NCBI RefSeq assembly: GCF_016909015.1 | Contig: NZ_JAFBFA010000031.1 | Span: 1-64,000, forward strand | Length of the DNA: 64,000 bases | Direction: 5' to 3' | DNA from: Gracilibacillus alcaliphilus | Lineage (GTDB): Bacteria; Bacillota; Bacilli; Bacillales; Amphibacillaceae | Shown here: piece by piece, positions 1 to 8,518 of the stretch | How the letters are laid out: the number at the start of each line of letters is the position of its first letter | Position numbering within the stretch: position 1 is the stretch's first letter | Notes under the pieces: model-generated | The model's input: the letters and a program-made list of their open reading frames with translations, nothing else | Told to the model about the DNA's origin: nothing | Databases searched by the model: none | Position numbers and translations under genes: made by a program

Positions 1-285
1 TTGAAACAGCATTTAACTTCCTTATCCCCCCTAACAAACTTTCATCATATAATGTTGATATAGAAGAAATGCTGGGTTCCATTGATCGTATACCCTCCAT
101 AATACTTTCTGTTGAAACAGCATTTAACTTCCTTATCCCCCCTAACAAACTTTCATCATATAATGTTGATATAGAAGAAATGCTGGGTTCCATTGATCGT
201 ATACCCCTCATAATATTTTCTGTTGGATCAATATTTAACTTTCTTATCCCCCCTAGCAAACTTTCATCATATAATGTTGATATAG
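1..285 (+). repeat. 111-bp tandem repeat, at least 2.5 copies
   Basis: Two complete units (1-111 and 112-222) differ at only about three bases. A third, more diverged unit begins at 223 and is recognisable to about 285. The period is a multiple of three (37 codons), so the array stays in one reading frame. The array may begin to the left of the window. The near identity of units 1 and 2 points to recent duplication or ongoing homogenisation. Confidence 0.95.
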
Positions 286-308
286 CTTGGAAATTGGGTT
301 TTATATAA
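3..308 (+). CDS. Repeat-encoded protein, C-terminal part (5' end outside window)
   Basis: The frame is open from the window edge to a TAA at 306-308, so the true start probably lies upstream. An internal ATG at 69 has no convincing ribosome-binding site. Each 37-residue repeat carries a hydrophobic stretch, a Phe-Asn-Phe-Leu-Ile-Pro-Pro motif and a Lys-Leu-Ser-Ser-Tyr-Asn segment. The last unit ends in a short non-repeated tail. I do not recognise the family. The in-frame period and the absence of stops through the copies argue for coding, but a non-coding array that happens to be open cannot be excluded. No function is proposed. Confidence 0.4.
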   Translation, partial: ETAFNFLIPPNKLSSYNVDIEEMLGSIDRIPSIILSVETAFNFLIPPNKLSSYNVDIEEMLGSIDRIPLIIFSVGSIFNFLIPPSKLSSYNVDIAWKLGFI

Positions 309-611
309 TTTAAATGTTTTATTTCATACCATCTTGAAAAATTAGTAACCGATTCAATAGTAAGAGGAAACATCAGCCCACTTTTAGTTTTTTTTATTCA
401 AATTATGTTTCATTCCTTTCATATGCTTAAGATTGAACCTAAGTTGACAGGTTCATTGTAAAATCTCACCTAGACACCTAAATAGCGCGAATTTATGTAT
501 CTAGGTGAGAACTTACACGATAGCCAATAGCGATAATCATTGCGAGATTGTAATGCTTTGTTTTATAAATCTTTCCATCGCTAGCATTTTCATTATTTAT
601 CCTGATTACCC
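309..611. other. Intergenic region with two inverted repeats
   Basis: No convincing gene is seen. A 7-bp inverted repeat (TGAACCT 434-440 and AGGTTCA 449-455) is followed by an 11-bp perfect inverted repeat (TCTCACCTAGA 464-474 and TCTAGGTGAGA 500-510) with a 25-base loop. Neither is followed by a clear T-run, so they are not obvious terminators. They could be relics of an insertion-sequence end or an RNA structure downstream of rlmH. Confidence 0.45.
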
Positions 612-1091
612 TCACTTATGATACGGTTCCCCCTTAACAATCCTAAACCCCCGATAAACCTGCTCCACCAACACCAGCCGCATTAACTGATGCGGAAACG
701 TCATCTTAGAAAACGACAACGCATAATCACTCCGCTCCATCACCTCTTTACTCAATCCCAACGACCCGCCAATCACAAAGGCGATCTTGCTCTTGCCATG
801 GATCATTAAATTCTCTATTTTTTTGGCAAATTTCTCGGAGCTGATCATTTCGCCCATTATTTCCAGGGAAATAACGTAGGTGTCTGGGGAAATTTTCGAC
901 AGGATTCGTTCGCCTTCTTTTCGCCTTACCTCCTCTTGTTCGGCTTCACTCATATTCTCTGGCGCCTTCTCATCAGGCAGTTCGATAATCTCCATATTAG
1001 CGTAGGCGCTTAGGCGTTTCATATATTCCTGTATACCTTGCTTTAAATATTTCTCTTTTAATTTCCCGACTGCTATAATCGAAATTTTCAC
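612..1091 (-). CDS. rlmH: 23S rRNA (pseudouridine-1915-N3)-methyltransferase RlmH
   Basis: This small SPOUT-class enzyme methylates N3 of pseudouridine 1915 in helix 69 of 23S rRNA, using SAM. The protein runs from KISIIAVGKLKEKYL through the knot motif FVIGGSLGLS to the typical end FRIVKGEPYHK, and is full length at 159 residues if the GTG at 1091 is used. An ATG at 1101-1103 would add four residues. It follows a strong AGGAAGG immediately, which is too close for that ATG but suitable for the GTG 12 bases on. In B. subtilis the orthologue also lies near the walRK/htrC region, so this is conserved context interrupted here by the sugar cluster. Confidence 0.95.
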   Translation of the reverse strand: MKISIIAVGKLKEKYLKQGIQEYMKRLSAYANMEIIELPDEKAPENMSEAEQEEVRRKEGERILSKISPDTYVISLEIMGEMISSEKFAKKIENLMIHGKSKIAFVIGGSLGLSKEVMERSDYALSFSKMTFPHQLMRLVLVEQVYRGFRIVKGEPYHK

Positions 1092-1233
1092 GGTGTTTGT
1101 CATCCTTCCTGCAACCCTCATACTAACTATTATACCAAATTCTTCATTTTTCGATAAGTCTTTTACAATTGATTTTAGCGCTTTATTCCAGTAATCTATT
1201 AAAGAGAGCAGTCATCTGATTGGAGGTGAGCAG

Positions 1234-1593
1234 ATGGAGAAAATCATCTTCATTGAAACAGGAACAGGGATTGATGTACACGGCCAGAATATTACCAAGG
1301 CTTGTCAGCGGGCGGTTGAGAATGCGATTCACTATAACTCGATGCCGGGAATCAAAGATTACTTGCCAGAGCAAGATTTACATAATATGAAAGTCAACGT
1401 CAAACTGGCGGTACCTACAGATAAAGAACAGGTAGATATCGAACTGGTAAAACAGGAGATTCCCTATGGCACGGTTACGGTCGAGATCATTGACGGCGGG
1501 ATGGCGACTACCTCTGGTATTATTCTCGAAGAAAAAGATGATAAGAATGACTTGATGTACATCGTCAATGCGGCTGTGGAAGTAGGCTATTAA
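1234..1593 (+). CDS. Lin0512 family protein
   Basis: The product has 119 residues and belongs to a small conserved family of unknown biochemical role (Lin0512 type). Recognisable features are the N-terminal IETGTGIDVHGQ segment, the central VKLAVPTDKEQVD and the GTVTVEIIDGGMATTSG segment. A good ribosome-binding site (GGAGGTGAG) lies just before the ATG. A possible promoter, TTGATT and TAATCT with 17-bp spacing, is at 1169-1197. The gene is divergent from rlmH and 24 bases upstream of the aldo/keto reductase, so the two plus-strand genes are probably co-transcribed. Confidence 0.85.
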   Translation: MEKIIFIETGTGIDVHGQNITKACQRAVENAIHYNSMPGIKDYLPEQDLHNMKVNVKLAVPTDKEQVDIELVKQEIPYGTVTVEIIDGGMATTSGIILEEKDDKNDLMYIVNAAVEVGY

Positions 1594-1617
1594 ACCATTT
1601 TTTGAGGAGGAATCAGT

Positions 1618-2610
1618 ATGACTTATCAAGCAAGTTCAAATCGTTATGACAGTATGGTATTTAACCGTTGCGGCAATTCTGGTATTCAGTTACCTGCAAT
1701 TTCTTTTGGTCTGTGGAACAATTTCGGGGATGAGGATACACTGAATAACCAGCGCAGGATGTTAATGAAAGCGTTCGATCTGGGTATTACACACTTTGAC
1801 CTTGCCAATAATTATGGCCCGCCTGCTGGGGCAGCTGAATCGAATTTCGGACGTATCCTGAAGGAGAGCTTTGCCCACTATCGTGATGAATTAATTATCT
1901 CCACGAAGGCTGGTTTTCGTATGTGGGACGGTCCTTATGGCGACTGGGGATCTCGTAAGTATCTGATTTCCAGCTTGGATCAAAGCCTTAAACGCATGGG
2001 CTTGGACTATGTTGATATTTTCTATCATCATCGTGCAGATCCAAATACACCTCTGGAAGAAACGATGGGAGCCTTAGATCAAGTAGTACGCCAAGGGAAG
2101 GCGCTTTATGTTGGTATTTCTAACTATGATGCCGAACAAACTCAGCAGGCTGCGGAAATCTTGCAGAAGCAGGGGACACCGTTTATTATTCATCAGGCAG
2201 CCTATTCGATGCTGGATCGTAAGGTGGAAGAAGGATTAAGCGATGTTTTAGTGGACAATGGGGTTGGCTGTATTGCCTATGTGCCGTTAGCACAAGGGCT
2301 GTTGACTAATAAATATTTAAATGGGATTCCTAAGGATTCTCGTGCGGCAAAAGAGTTTATCCCATTCCTTAATGAGCGGGATATTACGTCTGATAAGCTA
2401 CAGAAGCTTAAGGTGCTTAATGAAGTGGCTTTTGAGCGTGGACAGTCGCTTGCACAGATGGCGCTTGCTTGGGTGCTGCAGGAAAAATCCGTTGTCTCTG
2501 CCTTGATCGGTGCCAGCCGTGTCAGCCAGATTGAAGAGAATGTAAAGGCATTGGATAATCTCGAGTTTAGTGAGGACGAATTAAAGGCGATTAATAATAT
2601 TTTGAAGTAA
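1618..2610 (+). CDS. Aldo/keto reductase (YghZ / L-glyceraldehyde-3-phosphate reductase type)
   Basis: The product is a 330-residue NADPH-dependent (beta/alpha)8-barrel oxidoreductase. The catalytic tetrad is visible as Asp and Tyr in HFDLANNYGP, Lys in ISTKAG and His in YHHRADPN. The N-terminal NRCGNSGIQLPAISFGLW and the C-terminal cofactor-binding SALIGASRVSQIEEN match the YghZ branch, which reduces L-glyceraldehyde 3-phosphate and methylglyoxal in E. coli. The ATG is preceded by a strong GAGGAGGAA. Its substrate here is inferred only from family resemblance. It forms a likely two-gene unit with the upstream Lin0512 gene. Confidence 0.88.
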   Translation: MTYQASSNRYDSMVFNRCGNSGIQLPAISFGLWNNFGDEDTLNNQRRMLMKAFDLGITHFDLANNYGPPAGAAESNFGRILKESFAHYRDELIISTKAGFRMWDGPYGDWGSRKYLISSLDQSLKRMGLDYVDIFYHHRADPNTPLEETMGALDQVVRQGKALYVGISNYDAEQTQQAAEILQKQGTPFIIHQAAYSMLDRKVEEGLSDVLVDNGVGCIAYVPLAQGLLTNKYLNGIPKDSRAAKEFIPFLNERDITSDKLQKLKVLNEVAFERGQSLAQMALAWVLQEKSVVSALIGASRVSQIEENVKALDNLEFSEDELKAINNILK

Positions 2611-2620
2611 TCAACACAGA

Positions 2621-2658
2621 GAAGGCAGTACGCTAGCTATCAGCGTCTGCCTTCCTTT
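2621..2658. terminator. Bidirectional stem-loop terminator
   Basis: GAAGGCAG (2621-2628) pairs with CTGCCTTC (2647-2654), and an inner CGCT pairs with AGCG. The hairpin lies between the convergent aldo/keto reductase and Gfo/Idh genes and is followed by a T-rich stretch. Confidence 0.75.
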
Positions 2659-2661
2659 ACT

Positions 2662-3840
2662 CTATTCTAGCTCCTGCTCAATCGTCACCCATGACTTCGC
2701 TTCGGCTGATTTCTCAACAGCGTCCAGCAATATTTGATTTCTTACACCATCCTCAAAATCCGGTTTCGGCTGATAATCCTCGGCAATCGCACGGAAAAAT
2801 TCATCAACTAGATTGATAAAGGTATGCTCATAGCCGATAATATGCCCTGCTGGCCAATAAGCACCGGCATAAGGGTGAACTTCCTCTGTACAATTAATCA
2901 GGTGGAAGCCTTGTTCTCCTGGTGCATCATCGCTTAGATAGAGCTCCAGGTTATTCATATCTTCCATATCCCAGCGGATCGAGCCTTTTTCACCGTTGAT
3001 CTCAAATTTGTTCTTATTGCGGTTACCATTGGCAAAGCGAGTTGCTTCGAATGTACCTAAGGCGCCGTTTTCAAAGCGGGCAATAATTGCCACAGCATCG
3101 TCAACCGTTACTTCGCCTTTTTGGTCGGAACTGCCTTTGGCGCTTAAACCGCCGGACATTTCGCCTAGTGGGCGTTCTTTAATAAAAGTTTCCATCGTGC
3201 TGGTTAATTCGGTAAACTCGCCGATTAAGAAGCGGGCCAAGTCTAAGCTATGTGCGCCGATATCGCCTAAGGCGCCGGATCCAGCAATTTCCTTCTTGAG
3301 GCGCCAGACTAATGGAAAGTCGGGATCGATAATAAAGTCTTGTAAATAGTTGGCGCGATAATGGAATACCCGTCCGATTTTGCCTTGATCAATTAATTGT
3401 TTGGCAAATTGAATCGCAGGGGCAAAGCGGTAATTATGGCAGATCATATGCTTAACTCCGCTTGCTTTGGCGGCCTGATACATCTCTTTGGCGTCCTCCA
3501 CTGTTAAGGCCAGTGGTTTTTCAATAATAATATGTTTACCTGCCTTGATTGCGGCAAGGGCAATCTCCTTATGGGTGTGATTTGGTGTGACGATATCAAT
3601 CACATCAATATCATCGCGTTCAATCACTTTACGCCAGTCTGTTTCATAGGCTTCAAAACCAAATCTTTCTTGTGCCTCTTTGACAGCCTCCTCATCCCGG
3701 CCTGCAATTACTTTTAGCTCCGGCTTTAACGGAGTGTCAAAGTAAAACGGCAGATCACGGTAGGCATGGCTGTGTGCCTTGCCCATAAACTGATAACCGA
3801 TCATTCCGATACGAATCGGCTTTTGCTTTACGCCCACCAT
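2662..3840 (-). CDS. Gfo/Idh/MocA family oxidoreductase (distal copy)
   Basis: The product is a 392-residue NAD(P)-dependent sugar or sugar-derivative dehydrogenase. The N-terminal Rossmann fold begins with RIGMIGYQFMGKAHSHAY. The family EKP motif is present as IIEKPLALT. A GDIGAHSLDLARF segment carries the Asp and His expected in the active site of the C-terminal domain. Its ATG lies inside the end of the upstream TIM-barrel gene (13-bp overlap), preceded by AGGTGA, so the two are translationally coupled. It is the last gene of the minus-strand sugar cluster. A role as oxidant or reductant of a 3-keto sugar intermediate is inference from context; the substrate is not known. Confidence 0.9.
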   Translation of the reverse strand: MVGVKQKPIRIGMIGYQFMGKAHSHAYRDLPFYFDTPLKPELKVIAGRDEEAVKEAQERFGFEAYETDWRKVIERDDIDVIDIVTPNHTHKEIALAAIKAGKHIIIEKPLALTVEDAKEMYQAAKASGVKHMICHNYRFAPAIQFAKQLIDQGKIGRVFHYRANYLQDFIIDPDFPLVWRLKKEIAGSGALGDIGAHSLDLARFLIGEFTELTSTMETFIKERPLGEMSGGLSAKGSSDQKGEVTVDDAVAIIARFENGALGTFEATRFANGNRNKNKFEINGEKGSIRWDMEDMNNLELYLSDDAPGEQGFHLINCTEEVHPYAGAYWPAGHIIGYEHTFINLVDEFFRAIAEDYQPKPDFEDGVRNQILLDAVEKSAEAKSWVTIEQELE

Positions 3841-4796
3841 ACATCACCTACTTTCTCTTTAATTAAGGCTTCTTGCAATAGATCGACGGCTTTCTGGAAG
3901 CCTTCTTCAACTGACATTAAGCTGTCTTCATGCTCAATGCTGACGGCGCCTTCATAGCCAACCAGCTGCAGGGCACTGATAATTCGTTTCCACTCTTCGA
4001 TGCCATGGCCAAAACCGACTGTACGGAAAATCCATGAACGGTTTAATTCATCGGTATATGGCTTGGTATCAAGGACACCATTTGCTTCGGTATTCTGCTT
4101 GTCGATCGCGGTATCTTTGGCATGGAAGTGGAATAGTGCTCCTTCTCTACCTAATTCCTTAATACTGACAACAGGGTCCATCTGCTGCCAGAACAGGTGG
4201 CTTGGGTCAAAGTTAACACCGATTTGCTCGCCGCACGCTCGTCTCAGCTTTAAGGCTGTTTCATTGTTATAGACGACAAATCCCGGATGCGGTTCAATCG
4301 CTACACGTACATTATGTTTTGCCAAAAAGTCATTCTGCTCTTTCCAATATGGAATCACCCGCTCCTGCCACTGCCATGCTAAAATCTCAGGATGGTCTTC
4401 CGGCCATGCCGCCGTAACCCAAACTGGATATTTGGAATGTTCTGATTCTCCCGGACAGCCGGAAAAGGTAACCACGGTATCTACGCCCAGCTTCTCTGCC
4501 AGCAATACCGTTTGTTCAAATTGATGGTGATGCTGTTGTGAAATTTCCGGATTCGGGTGAATCGGGTTTCCATGACAGCTGAGTGCACTGATCGTTAAAC
4601 CGCGGGAATCAATTGCCTGTTTAAAGGCGTTCAGCTTTGCCTCATCCGCTAACAGCTCTTCTGGGTTACAATGGGCATCGCCCGGATAACCGCCAGTACC
4701 GATTTCTACCGCTTCTAATCCGGCTTGCTGTACAGTGTCTAACGCATCTTCCAATGGTTTGTCTCCAAACAATACAAGAAATGTTCCTAATTTCAT
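3828..4796 (-). CDS. Sugar phosphate isomerase/epimerase family TIM-barrel protein
   Basis: The product (322 residues) is a xylose-isomerase-like (AP endonuclease family 2) barrel, the fold shared by IolE, keto-sugar epimerases and the beta-eliminating lyases of 3-keto-glycoside pathways. Likely metal ligands appear in order: Glu in VAIEPHPGF, Asp and His in NFDPSHLF, His in LFHFHAKDT and Glu-His in AVSIEHEDS. An ATG three codons upstream (4805) is also possible; the one at 4796 gives the usual family N-terminus MKLGTF. Downstream it overlaps the distal oxidoreductase gene. Upstream it is separated from the proximal one by a structured repeat. The reaction is uncertain: isomerase, epimerase or lyase. 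Confidence 0.87.
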   Translation of the reverse strand: MKLGTFLVLFGDKPLEDALDTVQQAGLEAVEIGTGGYPGDAHCNPEELLADEAKLNAFKQAIDSRGLTISALSCHGNPIHPNPEISQQHHHQFEQTVLLAEKLGVDTVVTFSGCPGESEHSKYPVWVTAAWPEDHPEILAWQWQERVIPYWKEQNDFLAKHNVRVAIEPHPGFVVYNNETALKLRRACGEQIGVNFDPSHLFWQQMDPVVSIKELGREGALFHFHAKDTAIDKQNTEANGVLDTKPYTDELNRSWIFRTVGFGHGIEEWKRIISALQLVGYEGAVSIEHEDSLMSVEEGFQKAVDLLQEALIKEKVGDVWWA

Positions 4797-4887
4797 GCTT
4801 ATCATCCTGCCTTTCTGATTTTATTAAAAATGTAAAACTAGTTTCACTGACCATCCCAGCGGATGGACGTTTTCTTTTATCCCGGTG

Positions 4888-5019
4888 CAATCGTCCGTAA
4901 CTCCCCACTTCCAGACTTGGAGCTAGATCGAACCAGTCTCAGTGGGGGTTAACGGACGCTAACACCCGATAAGTCTCGCTACCCATCAGTGGGGCCCCAT
5001 TGATGGCAGTCTCACTTTA
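4888..5019. repeat. Structured intergenic repeat, copy 1
   Basis: A long imperfect inverted repeat (CCGTAACTCCCCACT 4895-4909 with AGTGGGGGTTAACGG 4941-4955) is followed by a block starting GATAAGTCTC at 4968 and ending CAGTCTCACTTTA at 5019. The second block reappears in inverted orientation at 39572-39633, and a degenerate version of the whole lies at 6836-6918. Its last bases supply the TAA stop codon of the adjacent oxidoreductase gene. It may be a processing site or terminator, or a small mobile element. Confidence 0.65.
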
Positions 5020-6117
5020 TTTAAAATCTATTTCATTAAAGCCTATCGGCAGTGCCTCTGGTTTCGCACAACGGCTGACGGTTTCATAATGTCTGCCGGA
5101 TTGGGAGGATTCATGAATACCATGCATAATATCGAGGACATGGTAAGCAAGTTCGCCGTCAATCCGTGATTTCCGGCTGGTTAAAATCGCATCGGCCATT
5201 TCGGCAACACCTAAACCGCGGCTGTTGTCGGCAAAGCCTTGTAAGAGCGGAATCTCGCTCCATTCGGCACTGTCTTTTCTGCGGACATAGACGGGACCGC
5301 CGAATGTATTAGGGTCCGGCACCATAAGACTGCCCTCGGTTCCGTATATTTCGATATTTGGCAGATGGTGATGCCATGTATCAAAACTGGTAATAATCGA
5401 ACACACGGCACCTGACTCAAAATCCAGCACCCCGTTAATCTGGGTCGGGGTTTCGACGGTTATTGTTTCGCCATACTTCGGTTCGCTGGTAATGGTTCGC
5501 TCGGAATAGGTAGTCTGTGCTGAACCTGTTACTCGTTTAATCGGCCCCATTAAGGCAATCAGCGCCGTTAAATAATACGGTCCCATATCAAACATCGGCC
5601 CGCCGCCTTTTTTATAATAAAAGGCTGGATCTGGGTGCCACCGTTCATGGCCGGGAACCATCATAAAGGCTGTTGCGGAAACAGGCTTTCCGATCCAGCC
5701 GTCTTCAATCAGCCGCTGACATGTCTGAATCCCGGCGCCTAAAAAGGTGTCCGGGGCATTGCCGACATAGAGCCCTTGCTGTTTGGCAAACTCCAGTATG
5801 CGCTGACCTTCTTCCCTTTCGACGGCTAGCGGCTTCTCTCCATAGACATGCTTGCCATTCTCTAGTGCCTTGATGGCAATCTCTGCATGAACGGCAGGTA
5901 TCGTTAAGTTGATCACTAAATCAATCTCTGGATCCTGTAATAATTCATCGGTGGTATAGGCCTTGGGAATATCGAATTCCTCGGCCCGCTCCTGTGCTCT
6001 TTCCAGCAGTAAATCTGCCACCGCTTCAATCGTATAATTGCTAAAGCGTTGATTATTTTCTAAGTAAATTTTGCTGATATTGCCGCAGCCGACAATACCG
6101 ACTTTCAGCTGTTCCAT
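5017..6117 (-). CDS. Gfo/Idh/MocA family oxidoreductase (proximal copy)
   Basis: The product has 366 residues. The Rossmann motif is VGIVGCGNIS at the N-terminus, and the family EKP motif is in YGEKPLAVERE at about residue 95. The central GPMFDMGPYYLTALI segment lies where this family has its catalytic Asp and Tyr/His residues. It clusters with Gfo proteins that act on glycosides or sugar derivatives and is only distantly similar to the second copy at 2662-3840, so the two probably catalyse different steps. It follows the ThuA-like gene by 22 bases and is probably in the same transcript. Confidence 0.9.
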   Translation of the reverse strand: MEQLKVGIVGCGNISKIYLENNQRFSNYTIEAVADLLLERAQERAEEFDIPKAYTTDELLQDPEIDLVINLTIPAVHAEIAIKALENGKHVYGEKPLAVEREEGQRILEFAKQQGLYVGNAPDTFLGAGIQTCQRLIEDGWIGKPVSATAFMMVPGHERWHPDPAFYYKKGGGPMFDMGPYYLTALIALMGPIKRVTGSAQTTYSERTITSEPKYGETITVETPTQINGVLDFESGAVCSIITSFDTWHHHLPNIEIYGTEGSLMVPDPNTFGGPVYVRRKDSAEWSEIPLLQGFADNSRGLGVAEMADAILTSRKSRIDGELAYHVLDIMHGIHESSQSGRHYETVSRCAKPEALPIGFNEIDFK

Positions 6118-6139
6118 TCTTCGCCATCTCCTCTATTCA

Positions 6140-6790
6140 TTATCTGCTTGCCCATACCATTCCTTTTTTCATTAGTTCGAGCACCTCTGGCATTCTTACA
6201 ACCTCGGCAACATGTCCTAAGGAACAGTAATAGACCTTGCCTTTGCCCCATTTCTTCGTCCATACAACCGGCATATCCACTTCACCATTGGCCTGATAAG
6301 GGCCTTCTGCGTTAGGAAAACGTGTAGTGGCATGAACGTTAACTGCGGGATCGACATGCATATAATATTGTTCCGAAACAACGGTAAAGTCGGACATCCC
6401 TTCTGTTAATGGATGGTCTGGATCAAGGATATGCACCTGGTATTCCACCCCGTCATTTCCCGGGTGTGCCACCCATTGTCCGCCAACCATAAATTGATAA
6501 TCTACTTCCATCCGGAAGGAATCTCCCATCCCGCCGTGTAAACCAGCCAATCCTGTACCGGCTGCAACTGCCTTCAACAATGGCTGTAATTGTTCCTGTT
6601 CAATCGTTCCCTGTGTCCAGTTCGGTACAATTAAATCATACTGGGTTAGATCGTCTTGACGCAGTGTATCTAATGAATCGGTAATCTTCACATCAAAATC
6701 TGCCTCTTTCAGCAATCCTCCCAATATATCAGCTACCTCTTCTGGCTCGTGACCGTCCCATCCTCCTTGAAAAATTAATGCCTTTTTCAT
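6140..6790 (-). CDS. ThuA-like domain protein (trehalose-utilisation type)
   Basis: The product is a 216-residue class-I-glutamine-amidotransferase-like fold of the ThuA family. Visible segments include KALIFQGGWDGHEPEEVA at the N-terminus, the nucleophile-elbow region TGLAGLHGGMGDSF and VVWTKKWGKGKVYYCSLGH near the end. The start at 6790 is chosen because AGAAGGTGA lies just upstream; an earlier ATG at 6823 lacks this. ThuA proteins travel with Gfo/Idh/MocA dehydrogenases in disaccharide catabolism by way of 3-keto sugars, which matches the neighbours here. The exact reaction in this cluster is inferred only. Confidence 0.85.
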   Translation of the reverse strand: MKKALIFQGGWDGHEPEEVADILGGLLKEADFDVKITDSLDTLRQDDLTQYDLIVPNWTQGTIEQEQLQPLLKAVAAGTGLAGLHGGMGDSFRMEVDYQFMVGGQWVAHPGNDGVEYQVHILDPDHPLTEGMSDFTVVSEQYYMHVDPAVNVHATTRFPNAEGPYQANGEVDMPVVWTKKWGKGKVYYCSLGHVAEVVRMPEVLELMKKGMVWASR

Positions 6791-6835
6791 AGAATCACCT
6801 TCTCTTTTTTTGTTATCTATCAAACGGTGTAAGCC

Positions 6836-6918
6836 GTCCGCTACTAACGGCGACCTATAACACCCTGATAAGCTTTATTAGACCTCCATGGGGAGTCTCA
6901 CCCCTGGAGGCAAAGTCT
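6836..6918. repeat. Structured intergenic repeat, degenerate copy 2
   Basis: GCCGTCCGCTACTAACGGC forms a short hairpin. It is followed by AACACCCTGATAAG and by a CCTCCATGGGG...CCCCTGGAGG stem. The order of elements matches the repeat at 4888-5019, with considerable divergence. It separates the YesL gene from the ThuA-like gene. Confidence 0.45.
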
Positions 6919-6926
6919 TGTTTTCA

Positions 6927-7580
6927 TTAGGCTCTTTCCATACGCTCGGCGGTATCTGTCTGCTGCTGTGCATATTCGATATTTTTGAAGGCACGATAGC
7001 CAAACCACATCAGGTTCAGGCCGAACAAGCTGACACACAGTAACGGTATTAAGCCGGAGAAGAACCAATAGAGGCAGAACACCGCCACCCCTCCCAACAC
7101 CATCATTATCGTGATCGGGAGCTGGGAAAGACCGATAATCAATGCATATTTAAAATATTGGAATATCGAAACATTAAAATGTACATACACCGAGAAAAAG
7201 TACAGCAGAACAACAAAATACAAAACACCGAGACAAAGCGTAATGCCCAGCAGCAGCTGGAATACGATATGAGAGGACTCCTTTAAAAAGATAATGTCCA
7301 CTCGTAACACAAAGCCGATCACCAGCAATATCAATCCACATAGATTGGAGCGGATAAACTCCTGCCGGAAATACTGCCAAAAGGCAGGAAATACGGCAAA
7401 ATCCTCATTTCCATTGATCCACTGGCGCAATATTGCAAACAGGCTGACCGTCGCTGGCATTACTCCAAACACAACCAGTCCCAGCACAGTAAAAAGCAGC
7501 CATAAGATATTGAGATAAACCAGCCGGATCACCCACACACCGGCTTGGTAAAATACATTCATCAAACCATTTAATTGCAT
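6927..7580 (-). CDS. YesL family (DUF624) membrane protein
   Basis: The product is a 217-residue integral membrane protein with about five hydrophobic segments, at residues 20-45, 75-95, 100-130, 145-170 and 175-200. DUF624/YesL proteins are found almost exclusively beside carbohydrate ABC transporter operons (yes and lpl type) in Firmicutes. Their molecular role is not established. Here the gene directly follows the two permeases. The signature GLMNVFYQAGVWVIRLVYLN at the N-terminus is typical of the family. Confidence 0.85.
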   Translation of the reverse strand: MQLNGLMNVFYQAGVWVIRLVYLNILWLLFTVLGLVVFGVMPATVSLFAILRQWINGNEDFAVFPAFWQYFRQEFIRSNLCGLILLVIGFVLRVDIIFLKESSHIVFQLLLGITLCLGVLYFVVLLYFFSVYVHFNVSIFQYFKYALIIGLSQLPITIMMVLGGVAVFCLYWFFSGLIPLLCVSLFGLNLMWFGYRAFKNIEYAQQQTDTAERMERA

Positions 7581-7634
7581 ATCACATCATACCCTTTTCG
7601 ATAGAGTAAGTTCTGCTGGGGAGAAAAATCCCCT

Positions 7635-8504
7635 CTAGCCTTTGACAGCACCGATCGCTACACTGCCGATAATTCGTTTTGAGAAAATCGCAAATACAAT
7701 AATGATCGGCAGGACAGATAAGGCAACCCCCAGATACTGCACCCCGTAGTTGGTACCGTAATAGCCCTGCAGCAGCTGTACCAGCAGTGGCAGCGGGTAT
7801 TTCTCATTTGAGAATAACAGCACCAATGGGCCGATAAAGTTGTTCCAGGAGCCGATAAAGGCGAAAATACCAAGTGCAGCTAAGGCAGGTGCCAGCATGG
7901 GCAGGATAATCCGGTTAAAGGTCTTAAATTCGCCGGCTCCGTCTACTCTGGCAGACTCAATTACTTCATTCGGTATCGTGCCGTCAATAAATTGTTTGAC
8001 AAAAAAGACGGCAAAGGCATTGGCGGCAGCCGGTAAAATTAAGGCCAAATGGGTATCCAGCAGATTCAGCATGTACATAATCCGGAATGTCCCAACCAGA
8101 CCTAACTGCTGGGGAACCATCATCGTTGCCAGCACAAACCAAAACAATACTTTATTTCCCCTGAACTTATATTTAGCAAACCCATAGGCATTGAGGGCTC
8201 CGAAATAAAGTGTTAAAGCCGTGGAACAGCCTGCAATAATAAAGCTGTTTAAGAACCCCCGCCAGATGTTAATATTCTCGGTCATGTACTGATAATTATC
8301 GGCCAATGCCTGCCCCGGCAGAATAATAAACTTGGAGGCAATATCGGCATTGGTATGTGTACCGTACACGATCATGATATAGAAAGGCACAATACAAATT
8401 AGCGCCAACAGAATCAACAGAATATGGATAATAATATGACTTGGTTTTACTTTCTTCGCTATCTTTTTCTCTTGTTGGATGGTTTCGGTTTTTACTTGAG
8501 ACAT
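7635..8504 (-). CDS. Carbohydrate ABC transporter permease (MalG/AraQ type)
   Basis: The product has 289 residues, with six predicted membrane segments. The EAA loop that docks the ATPase is seen as ESARVDGAGEFKTFNRIILP. It starts 14 bases after the other permease gene and completes the heterodimeric membrane channel of a CUT1-type importer. The C-terminus KRIIGSVAIGAVKG is typical for the family. No ATPase gene is nearby, so the importer probably uses a shared ATPase such as MsmX encoded elsewhere. Confidence 0.93.
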   Translation of the reverse strand: MSQVKTETIQQEKKIAKKVKPSHIIIHILLILLALICIVPFYIMIVYGTHTNADIASKFIILPGQALADNYQYMTENINIWRGFLNSFIIAGCSTALTLYFGALNAYGFAKYKFRGNKVLFWFVLATMMVPQQLGLVGTFRIMYMLNLLDTHLALILPAAANAFAVFFVKQFIDGTIPNEVIESARVDGAGEFKTFNRIILPMLAPALAALGIFAFIGSWNNFIGPLVLLFSNEKYPLPLLVQLLQGYYGTNYGVQYLGVALSVLPIIIVFAIFSKRIIGSVAIGAVKG

Positions 8505-8518
8505 AATCCGAGCCTCCC

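Noticed and set aside
1..308. CRISPR array explanation for the direct repeats
   Set aside because: The 111-bp units are contiguous, with no unique spacers between short repeats.
3766..4900. Several open frames antisense to the TIM-barrel and oxidoreductase genes
   Set aside because: They are shadows of well-supported genes with no ribosome-binding sites.
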